Below, piece after piece: positions 1 to 5,621 of a stretch of 10,628 nt of DNA. The position numbers were made by a program, and so were the translations under genes. The DNA lies in the NCBI GenBank assembly GCA_030428745.1, contig JAUIEG010000050.1, forward strand, positions 1 through 10,628, written 5' to 3'. The notes below the pieces were generated by a model that had not been told where the DNA came from, did no database searches, and saw only the letters and a list, made by a program, of their open reading frames with translations. How positions within the stretch are numbered: position 1 is the stretch's first letter; each line of letters opens with the position of its first letter. The DNA is from Alphaproteobacteria bacterium. GTDB lineage: Bacteria > Pseudomonadota > Alphaproteobacteria > Caulobacterales > Parvularculaceae.

Positions 1-83
1 TAATTCTGACCGTCGCCATCAATAATTTCGCCTTTGATAACGTGCTCAACGAGAACGGGTAATTCTGTTTTTGTTACTGACAC
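1..83 (-). CDS. Partial gene, N-terminus resembles LuxC-type acyl-CoA reductase
   Basis: Seen: reading leftward, a GTG codon at 83-81 shares one base with the TAG stop of the upstream synthetase gene (TAGTG) and opens a frame with no stop through to the window edge (27 codons). A GGAG lies about 10 bases upstream. The peptide contains VEHVIKGEIIDGDG, which lines up with VPHVVRGKTAFGDD near residues 17-30 of the full LuxC-type reductase encoded at 5622-7049. LuxC proteins commonly begin with a short strand of this type before the aldehyde-dehydrogenase-like fold. Inference: the leftward block ends with its own LuxC partner, tightly coupled to the LuxE-like gene. Only 27 residues are visible and no catalytic motif, so the family assignment is tentative; the existence of a coding frame is better supported than its name. 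Confidence 0.5.
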   Translation of the reverse strand, partial: MSVTKTELPVLVEHVIKGEIIDGDGQN

Positions 84-1423
84 TATCCCATCGCTCCGCG
101 TACATAGCCATCAATGGTGCCGGCGCAGCCAATGTGATCGTCCTCGCCGCCCTGCGCAAAACGCGTGATTGAGTCAAGGATTGTCGGCCCCGGGCGGCCG
201 CAAGGACACGTCTCGCTCCAGTCAATCGCGACTTTATCGCCCGTAATGACGCCACCCCATCGCCCTGTATAGAGAAGATCGAGGAAGGCAAAGCGGCCTT
301 CGACGACGCCTTCGCGAGCGTTGATCAGTTTTTCGCCCGGTTGATCGAGAAGTAGCCATATCAATCCAGGCGGGCGGTGATATCGCAACGCACTACATCG
401 CGGCATGACCTGCGCCAACTCCGTCATGCCATATGCGCCGGGCCTTTTAACATCGCCATAAAAGCGTGAGACGCGTTCTTTATAATCGTCGGGCAGGGCG
501 ACGCCCTTTATGCCGCCACCCGCTTGAACGACGCTTCTTGGATGAAAATCGCCATCGGGTATGCCCAGCTCATATGCGCGTTCAATAATTTGCAAATGCT
601 GCGCCCAAAGTCCGCTGACCATCACGGGTTCGTGGCGGTGGGCGAGAAGTTCATCGGTGAACCCTGTCAGATCCGCCTTCATACGCCCGGCAGTCTCTTT
701 GGAGCGTTTTTCAAAGGCTTCAATATCCGCCGGCGTTGCAGTTCCGTCACGCATGGATTTCATGAACGCGGCGCCAGCGGAAACATCGGTGATCTTTAGC
801 GGCGTCTTGATCAGGTTATGAAAACCACCTGGTTTCGCCCAATGGTCACGCATAATCTGACCGGATTCGATTGCGCTGTTCGGACCTTCGATCGGGCCGG
901 TCCAGAATGCTTCATACTGATTTTCAGCAATCTCGTCGGGCCATCCGACGGCGTGGCGAAAATGCCTGACTTTGAGTTCCTTGTCGGCGCTTGAAGCGGG
1001 AAGAAACGAACATTTCCCGCTCGACCCGCTGGTTGCGAGGACAGTGCAGCCATTTTCTTTCAGGCGGTTAAGCCAGTCATCTGCGGTTTCGACACCGCTC
1101 ATATCGATATTCGTAAGATCGTCCGCAGACAGAGTTGACAGCCAGGCCAGCATCCGGTCCCAGCGCTTCTTCGCGATAAATGTTTCCGGATAAGATTTGT
1201 AGACCGTATGAGCAAAGAGCAGAGGAACAATATCGTCAAAGGATGTAATTTTGTTGATCCCGGTTTCCGTCGCCCGCCGCTCCAGTACTGGGATGCGATT
1301 ACGCAAATCAGCGAACAGCGCGTTCGCTGCTTCAAGCTGCATCGGTTCGATTTCATCCCGGTGATGATCAAATGCGTGGTCCGTAACAATAAGATTTAAG
1401 AGTTCGGTGCGCGTATCGGTCAT
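83..1423 (-). CDS. LuxE-type acyl-protein synthetase (paralogue 1)
   Basis: A 446-residue protein of the LuxE/PaaK-like adenylating family, which activates a carboxylic acid with ATP and passes the acyl group to a cysteine and then to a LuxC-type reductase. Seen: an N-terminal block with YKSYPETFI (76-84), the phosphate-binding loop TSGSSGK (131-137), GGGIKG (302-307), an A5-type motif YGMTE (331-335), TGD (394-396), a CPCGR motif (406-410) and a C-terminal CAGT with Cys433, 13 residues from the end. In Vibrio LuxE the acylated cysteine is also close to the C-terminus, so Cys433 is the likely acyl carrier (inference). The protein is clearly homologous along its length to the one at 7891-9261. 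The start matches that paralogue's N-terminus, but the site upstream is weak (AAGG 12 bases away). It lies 78 bases after the CoA ligase gene and overlaps the next leftward gene by one base. The acid substrate is unknown. Confidence 0.85.
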   Translation of the reverse strand: MTDTRTELLNLIVTDHAFDHHRDEIEPMQLEAANALFADLRNRIPVLERRATETGINKITSFDDIVPLLFAHTVYKSYPETFIAKKRWDRMLAWLSTLSADDLTNIDMSGVETADDWLNRLKENGCTVLATSGSSGKCSFLPASSADKELKVRHFRHAVGWPDEIAENQYEAFWTGPIEGPNSAIESGQIMRDHWAKPGGFHNLIKTPLKITDVSAGAAFMKSMRDGTATPADIEAFEKRSKETAGRMKADLTGFTDELLAHRHEPVMVSGLWAQHLQIIERAYELGIPDGDFHPRSVVQAGGGIKGVALPDDYKERVSRFYGDVKRPGAYGMTELAQVMPRCSALRYHRPPGLIWLLLDQPGEKLINAREGVVEGRFAFLDLLYTGRWGGVITGDKVAIDWSETCPCGRPGPTILDSITRFAQGGEDDHIGCAGTIDGYVRGAMG

Positions 1424-1457
1424 TTATATATCCGGCCTTGTAAAAAGGAGGCGCCTG

Positions 1458-1479
1458 ATAAGGTATACTCTGGCCTTAT
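1458..1479. promoter_or_regulatory. Inverted repeat in the ligase-synthetase gap, possible operator
   Basis: ATAAGG (1458-1463) and CCTTAT (1474-1479) form a 6-bp inverted repeat with a 10-base spacer in the 78-base gap upstream of the leftward LuxE-like gene. The left part, TGATAAGGTAT (1456-1466), matches 10 of 11 bases of the half-site at the regulator gene (4768-4778). I see no convincing -35/-10 pair for the leftward gene here. A weak candidate only; a 6-bp dyad can arise by chance. Confidence 0.25.
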
Positions 1480-1501
1480 GGAAAGCGCCGTCCGTGCATT
1501 C

Positions 1502-3079
1502 TCATTTCACTGCTCTCAGTTCGGTCTTGGCAATCTTGCCCGTGTGATTGCGCGGTAAGCTATCGACAAATGTGACAACACGCGGGGCCTTGTAATTGGC
1601 CATATTGTCTCTGCACCAGGCTATCACGCTGGATTCGTCAAGCGTCGCCCCCGGGCGACAGACGATGAAGGCTCTCCCGACCTGTCCCAATCGTTCATCA
1701 TCAATGCCGACAACGGCGACTTCTGCAACGCCCTCAAGGCGGGACAGCTGTTGTTCAATTTCAGCGGGATATGTGTTGAAGCCGCCGACGATATACATAT
1801 CTTTTATGCGGTCTGTGATCTTAAGATTTTCTCCTGCGTCAAATACGCCGACATCGCCCGTCCGCAGGAATCCATCTTCTGTAAACGCTGCCGCCGTCGC
1901 TTCCGGATCTTCAAAATATGCGGTCATGACCTGCGGGCCGCGAACAACAATTTCACCAGCTTCGCCCGTTGCAACTTCGCAGCCATCGGCGTCGATTAGC
2001 TTGACGTCCAAATTATCCAGCGGCCGTCCGGTCGTTTCGGCGATAATGCGAGCAGAATCGCCCGGGCGCGTGCTTGTCACCGAGCCGGCGGTTTCCGTCA
2101 GCCCGTAACCCGTTCGCACCGCATTGACGCCAAAAGTCTCCTGCATCCTTTCAACGAGCTTCACGGGAACAATCGTTGCCCCTGTAAGCGCGCTTCTGAT
2201 GCTCGACAGGTCGAACTCCGCACGCTTAGGATGGTCAAGCATGGCCTGATAAATGAGCGGGACAGAAGGAAGGTAAGTGATTTTTTCGCGATCGATCAGT
2301 TCAAGCATTTTTAAAGGATCGGGATTGCGAATCGGAATGATCGTAACGCCCAGCAATACAGAAATCTGCCAGCCTGCGCGGTAGCCCGCATTGTGCGTGA
2401 ACGGATAAGGCTCGCCGAAAACGTCTCCGTCGATAAACTCTGAAACGCAGAGCTGCTGTTGTTCGCAAGCAATCAGACTTTGCTTGTGGGTCATCGGCAC
2501 GCCTTTTGGCCTGCCTGTCGTTCCCGAAGTGAAAATGATGTCAGCCAGCGAGTCAGGCTGGGTTTGTGCGATGCGCTCATCAAGTCCGGATTCTGGCGTG
2601 TCATCCGCTTTTGCAAGAAAGGCGCCCCAGCCTATGGCGGGTCCCTCCGACGGACCGTCGCCGAACACGACGATTTTCCGGAGGCTTGGCGTCCCCTCCT
2701 TGCTGATCGCGCCTATGAAATCATAATCGCCAAAACCTTGATCGCAAAAAAGCACGCGGACATTGGCGCGGCGAATGATGTCGGCGACCTCACGGGCGCG
2801 AAGGCGCGTGTTTAGCGGAACCAGGACGCCTCCAGCGGCCTGATTGCCGAGTCCCGCAACAATCCAGTCCGTGTGATTGACCGCCCATATGCCGATCCGG
2901 TCGCCTGCGTTTAAGCCAAGCGAGATCAGACCGCGTCCTGCGCGGCGGCTAAGATTTTCCAGCTCGTGATAGGGTGTGTCTCGACCGTCGTCCTTGACCA
3001 CGACCTTATCGGGCCAGCGCGCCGCCGCCGCCTGGAATCCTTCGTATAGCGAGGAAAAGGGCAGGCGATAATCAAGCAT
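1502..3079 (-). CDS. AMP-forming acyl-CoA synthetase (fatty-acid/aryl-CoA ligase family)
   Basis: A 525-residue ANL-superfamily ligase that converts a carboxylic acid, ATP and CoA into acyl-CoA via acyl-AMP in the cytoplasm. Seen, in order: the ATP-loop motif FTSGTTGRPKG (183-193), the A5 motif YGLTET (325-330), TGD (407-409), the hinge and A8 region DRIKDMYIVGGFN followed by PAEIE (423-442), and the C-terminal NHTGKI with the catalytic lysine Lys515. All core motifs are intact and the length is normal for the family, so it should be active. The ATG at 3079 gives an N-terminus typical of the family; upstream there is only a weak AGGGACGGA. It is the first gene of the leftward block and starts 194 bases from the divergent hydrolase gene. 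Its likely job is to activate the pathway's acid or an intermediate; chain length and ring type cannot be told from the sequence. Confidence 0.92.
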   Translation of the reverse strand: MLDYRLPFSSLYEGFQAAAARWPDKVVVKDDGRDTPYHELENLSRRAGRGLISLGLNAGDRIGIWAVNHTDWIVAGLGNQAAGGVLVPLNTRLRAREVADIIRRANVRVLFCDQGFGDYDFIGAISKEGTPSLRKIVVFGDGPSEGPAIGWGAFLAKADDTPESGLDERIAQTQPDSLADIIFTSGTTGRPKGVPMTHKQSLIACEQQQLCVSEFIDGDVFGEPYPFTHNAGYRAGWQISVLLGVTIIPIRNPDPLKMLELIDREKITYLPSVPLIYQAMLDHPKRAEFDLSSIRSALTGATIVPVKLVERMQETFGVNAVRTGYGLTETAGSVTSTRPGDSARIIAETTGRPLDNLDVKLIDADGCEVATGEAGEIVVRGPQVMTAYFEDPEATAAAFTEDGFLRTGDVGVFDAGENLKITDRIKDMYIVGGFNTYPAEIEQQLSRLEGVAEVAVVGIDDERLGQVGRAFIVCRPGATLDESSVIAWCRDNMANYKAPRVVTFVDSLPRNHTGKIAKTELRAVK

Positions 3080-3273
3080 GCATTCCGTCCCTAAAGCGCT
3101 ACGACTGTGCCGCGACGTACTTACGGCGATCTTTGCGCATGTGTTTTTTCTTCTCTACCATCCGATTAAGGCCGGTAAAACGCGGCAATCTTGTCATCGT
3201 GTCTGCGATGGCTCTGATCCGAGAGATTTGTGGCGTTTGGCGGGGCCGAAGCAAGTCGATATGATGCCGTTAC
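3080..3273. other. Divergent intergenic regulatory region
   Basis: This 194-base gap separates the leftward ligase gene from the rightward hydrolase gene and must hold both promoters. It contains a T-run (3144-3149) and a plausible rightward promoter at its right end (3237-3265). For the leftward gene I found no convincing -35/-10 pair. A 67-codon open frame (3078-3281) crosses the gap but looks spurious. No strong dyad is visible; CTCT(N6)AGAG at 3212-3225 is short. Confidence 0.6.
3237..3265 (+). promoter_or_regulatory. Sigma70-like promoter giving a leaderless hydrolase mRNA
   Basis: TTGGCG (3237-3242) and TATGAT (3260-3265) are separated by 17 bases. The -10 matches the consensus in five of six positions and the -35 in four. 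A start 7-9 bases downstream falls at 3272-3274, on or next to the ATG at 3274. An in-frame TGA at 3262 blocks any earlier start and no Shine-Dalgarno sequence precedes this ATG, which fits a leaderless transcript. The start site is predicted, not measured. Confidence 0.5.
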
Positions 3274-4281
3274 ATGCCTAAGTTCGATCTTAACATTGAT
3301 GTGACAAAAGCGGCTTCACTCGGGTCCGGCCCTGTGGCGATGGCGGCGACAGTTCACATGCCCGATATCGCCAGTTTGCCGGCGCGCCCAACGGTTGTTT
3401 TCGCCTGTCCAGGCGGCGGCTACGGTCGCGGCTATTTCGATATGCGTTTTGAGGCACGCGAGGGATACAGTCAGGCTGAGCATCATGCCGCCCATGGCGT
3501 CATATTGGTCGGAATTGATCATATTGGAGTTGGCGACAGCAGCGCAGTTGATCTGGGTAAAATTCAGTTTGAAAACCTTGCGGCGGGTCATGATGCTTGC
3601 TGCCGCGAAATCCTGCAGCGCCTGACAGAAGGCAGCATTGCTGCAGCGGTCCCGCCGGTGACCCCCGCGGTGGCGATCGGAATAGGTCAATCCATGGGCG
3701 GGTGCGTCACCGTCCTCACGCAAGCAGGGCATCAGACCTTCGATGGCATTGGCGTCCTTGGCTATAGCGCCATTAGAACCCGTTTGCCGCAACGCTCAGA
3801 AGCGCATGAAGCGGCGGATCAGGACGCCGTCAAAGGCATTCAACGGGGCACCGCAACGCCTACGGTCGATAAAGTTACGATGGCGGATTATGTCTATCCG
3901 TTCCACTGGGAAGATGTGCCCAAAGACATTCTTGATGCCGACATGTCGGGCGGCTATCCGGTGCGGAAGACGTGTCCCCCTTTCGGCAGCAATAGAACCC
4001 CGAACTGCGCCATTCAGATGATGCTGCCTGGCGTGATTTCGGGGGAAGCAGCGGCGATTGAGGTGCCTGTTTTTGTCGGCAATGGCGAGCGCGACGTATG
4101 TCCGGATCCGCGCGCAGAGCCGACCGCTTACCTGCGCAGCAATCTGATATTGACGCTTGTTTTCGAGCGCATGGCGCATATGCACAATTTTGCGTCGACG
4201 CGGCGTATTTTGTGGGACAGGCTCGTTGAATGGTATGACGTCGTAAGCAGTGTTGCGGCCGAAAAGGAGAGCGGCAATTGA
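3274..4281 (+). CDS. Alpha/beta-hydrolase family protein
   Basis: A 335-residue cytoplasmic hydrolase of the alpha/beta fold with no signal peptide. Seen: a glycine-rich PGGGYGRGY loop (46-54), likely oxyanion region; the nucleophile elbow GQSMG (138-142) with Ser140; GNGERD with Asp274 as candidate acid; and HMHNF with His302 or His304 as candidate base near residue 300. The order Ser-Asp-His and their spacing fit an intact catalytic triad. Start: the ATG at 3274 is the first available after an in-frame TGA at 3262, and it lacks a ribosome binding site, so a leaderless mRNA is likely. It overlaps the thioesterase gene by four bases (TTGA), so the two are one operon. The substrate (an ester, thioester or lactone) is not indicated; the thioesterase partner suggests acyl-chain chemistry. 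Confidence 0.8.
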   Translation: MPKFDLNIDVTKAASLGSGPVAMAATVHMPDIASLPARPTVVFACPGGGYGRGYFDMRFEAREGYSQAEHHAAHGVILVGIDHIGVGDSSAVDLGKIQFENLAAGHDACCREILQRLTEGSIAAAVPPVTPAVAIGIGQSMGGCVTVLTQAGHQTFDGIGVLGYSAIRTRLPQRSEAHEAADQDAVKGIQRGTATPTVDKVTMADYVYPFHWEDVPKDILDADMSGGYPVRKTCPPFGSNRTPNCAIQMMLPGVISGEAAAIEVPVFVGNGERDVCPDPRAEPTAYLRSNLILTLVFERMAHMHNFASTRRILWDRLVEWYDVVSSVAAEKESGN

Positions 4282-4724
4282 GTGACCGAAAATCAGAAAC
4301 GCGCGACGATTATCGGTGGAGCTTGGACATTCCGGTGCGGTGGATGGATTGTGACGCTTATGGGCATGTCAACAACGTAATTTACTACGCGATGATGGAT
4401 CAGGTTGTGACTGTCTACATATTGAACGCGGGCGTCATTGCCATGGGGACCTCGCCGTCGATTGGCCTTTGCGTCGCTAGCGCCTGCGATTTCCACCAGT
4501 CTATCGAGTTTCCTGAGGTCGTCGATGCGCGCCTTCGGATTGCAAAGCTGGGCTCGAAAAGCGTTCGTTATGAAATTGGCCTTTTCCGTGAGGGAGAGGA
4601 GGCGCCTGCGGCGACCGGGCATTTCGTCCATGTTTATGTGGACCGGCATTCCCGCAAGCCGGTGGCCCTGACCGCAGCGCAATGCGAGGCGCTGGGGCCG
4701 CTTGTCCTCGGGGATGCCGCCTGA
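4278..4724 (+). CDS. Hotdog-fold acyl-CoA thioesterase, 4HBT/FadM-like
   Basis: A 148-residue single-domain hotdog protein, normal length for the YbgC/FadM/4-hydroxybenzoyl-CoA thioesterase group, which hydrolyses acyl- or aroyl-CoA to free acid and CoA. Seen: the signature RWMDCDAYGHVNN (21-33), where Asp26 corresponds by motif to the catalytic Asp17 of Pseudomonas 4-hydroxybenzoyl-CoA thioesterase, and the HVNN variant typical of FadM-like members. The start is a TTG at 4278 that overlaps the hydrolase stop as TTGA; AGGAG (4265-4269) sits 8 bases upstream, and no in-frame ATG exists before the signature. Translation is probably coupled to the hydrolase. In context it may release CoA from products or stalled acyl-CoAs made by the ligase. 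The acyl substrate is unknown. Confidence 0.87.
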   Translation: MSDRKSETRDDYRWSLDIPVRWMDCDAYGHVNNVIYYAMMDQVVTVYILNAGVIAMGTSPSIGLCVASACDFHQSIEFPEVVDARLRIAKLGSKSVRYEIGLFREGEEAPAATGHFVHVYVDRHSRKPVALTAAQCEALGPLVLGDAA

Positions 4725-4742
4725 CGCGCTCAACGAGCCGCC

Positions 4743-4771
4743 TTGACCTTGGCCGAAATTGCCTAAATGAT
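4743..4771 (+). promoter_or_regulatory. Candidate promoter of the XRE-MarR gene
   Basis: TTGACC (4743-4748, five of six consensus positions) and AATGAT (4766-4771, four of six) are 17 bases apart. Initiation at A4777 would put the mRNA 5' end on the start codon. There is no Shine-Dalgarno sequence before this ATG and an in-frame TAA at 4771 excludes earlier starts. The -10 is only moderate, so the -35 and the geometry carry the call. Confidence 0.45.
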
Positions 4772-4787
4772 AACGTATGAGTTATCA
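4768..4787. promoter_or_regulatory. Perfect inverted repeat over the regulator's start codon, likely autorepression operator
   Basis: TGATAAC (4768-4774) and GTTATCA (4781-4787) are perfect 7-bp complements separated by six bases (GTATGA). The ATG at 4777 sits in the spacer. The dyad overlaps the predicted -10 and transcription start of a gene encoding a two-domain DNA-binding protein, the usual place for a self-repressing operator. Half-sites are one helical turn apart, as expected for an XRE or MarR dimer. Which domain would bind it is not known. Confidence 0.6.
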
Positions 4788-5517
4788 AAATCCAATCTCC
4801 GAACTGATAAAAGCCCGCCGCACGGAGCTCGGCTGGTCGCAGCGTGATCTGGCAGGGAAATCAGGGCTGAAACAGCCTCATATCGCGCGCATTGAATCCG
4901 GCGCCGACATCCGGTTGTCGACGCTGCTGCAAACTGCTGATGCATTGGGCCTGGAGTTAGGTTTGCAGACGAAAGGGCCGGTGGGTGCGACCGACGAGCA
5001 CCCGATGGCGGGCATGCAGGAAACATGGCCGGAATCGGACCGGGATAGTTTTGCGGTATTTGTTCACGTCCAGCGGGTTGCTGAATTATTTGGTGCGGCC
5101 ACAGAGCGCCTTGCTGCTGTGCATGGAATGACGAGCGGCGAGTTAAGCGTGCTTGGGGCCTTTCGGCGCTTGCCAGAACCACATATTGCGACCCCTACGG
5201 AACTCAGGCGTTACTTCTGGTTGACCCTGCCAGGTGTCGTTAGGCGGATTGCAAAACTTGTCGATCTTGGGTTCGTCGCGCCGGTTGATATGGACGGTGA
5301 TCGCCGCCGCCGCCACTATCGTTTGACTGATCGCGGATGCGATTTGATAGATGGGATGGTGCGCCAGCCAACGCCGGAATTTCTAGCCGTTGCAAGTCTG
5401 CCGCCGATTCAGCGAGGGGCGTTACGGCGCGCGCTGGAAGGGCTGGTGGATGACCTTGAGGCGGTCGTTGCGGGTGTCGATTATGGTGGCGCGCCCAAGC
5501 CTGCAGCCTCAGCTTGA
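4777..5517 (+). CDS. Transcriptional regulator, XRE helix-turn-helix fused to MarR domain
   Basis: A 246-residue cytoplasmic DNA-binding protein with two different DNA-binding domains. Seen: residues about 6-62 form an XRE/Cro-type domain, with SQRDLAGKSGLKQPHIARIE (21-40) covering the helix-turn-helix; a linker rich in acidic residues and glycine follows (65-90); residues about 92-232 match a MarR winged helix, with MTSGELSVLGAF (118-129), the recognition-helix region TLPGVVRRIAKLVDLGFV (150-167) and a basic wing RRRRHYRLTDRG (176-187). MarR proteins commonly respond to small phenolic, acyl or CoA ligands; that this one senses a pathway intermediate is inference. The start is the first ATG after an in-frame TAA at 4771 and lies inside an inverted repeat. 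It stands between the two rightward transcription units and is the best candidate controller of the locus. Confidence 0.85.
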   Translation: MSYQNPISELIKARRTELGWSQRDLAGKSGLKQPHIARIESGADIRLSTLLQTADALGLELGLQTKGPVGATDEHPMAGMQETWPESDRDSFAVFVHVQRVAELFGAATERLAAVHGMTSGELSVLGAFRRLPEPHIATPTELRRYFWLTLPGVVRRIAKLVDLGFVAPVDMDGDRRRRHYRLTDRGCDLIDGMVRQPTPEFLAVASLPPIQRGALRRALEGLVDDLEAVVAGVDYGGAPKPAASA

Positions 5518-5543
5518 TTCCGTCTGGATTTTGGTCTTAAAAT
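5514..5543 (+). promoter_or_regulatory. Candidate promoter of the luxC-like operon
   Basis: TTGATT (5514-5519, overlapping the regulator's stop codon) and TAAAAT (5538-5543, five of six consensus positions) are 18 bases apart. This would start transcription near 5550 and leave a leader of about 70 bases. An alternative pair, TTGGTC (5531-5536) and ATTAAT (5554-5559), has a 17-base spacer. The AT-rich stretch 5527-5566 stands out from its surroundings. Confidence 0.4.
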
Positions 5544-5608
5544 AGTAAACTCAATTAATGAAATTAGCGTGCGAGTATCGCCAGTTTGCAGAAAAGACGT
5601 ACAAAAGC

Positions 5609-5615
5609 GGAGGAG
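5609..5615 (+). promoter_or_regulatory. Strong ribosome binding site fixing the luxC-like start
   Basis: GGAGGAG lies 6 bases upstream of the ATG at 5622. It decides in favour of that ATG over the in-frame TTG at 5586, which has no comparable site and would place this motif inside the coding region. Confidence 0.85.
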
Positions 5616-5621
5616 TTGGTG

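Noticed and set aside
35..43. Exact 9-base match (TGATAACGT) to the regulator half-site
   Set aside because: It lies within coding sequence of the partial LuxC-like gene, has no second arm, and one such 9-mer by chance in 10 kb is not surprising.
46..291. Leftward 81-codon frame across the end of the LuxE-like gene
   Set aside because: It lies in an alternative frame of a conserved gene; its product is Arg/Ala-rich without motifs, and the other frame at 1-83 gives a better peptide.
3078..3281. A 67-codon rightward frame filling the divergent gap
   Set aside because: It has no ribosome binding site, starts inside the ligase start codon, runs into the hydrolase start, and would cover the hydrolase promoter. 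The product has no recognisable features.
4727..4737. GCTC-AAC-GAGC mini-hairpin after the thioesterase, as a terminator
   Set aside because: The stem is only four pairs and there is no T-tract after it.
5586..5621. TTG start extending the luxC-like protein by 12 residues
   Set aside because: The strong GGAGGAG at 5609-5615 would be inside the gene; the ATG at 5622 is far better placed.
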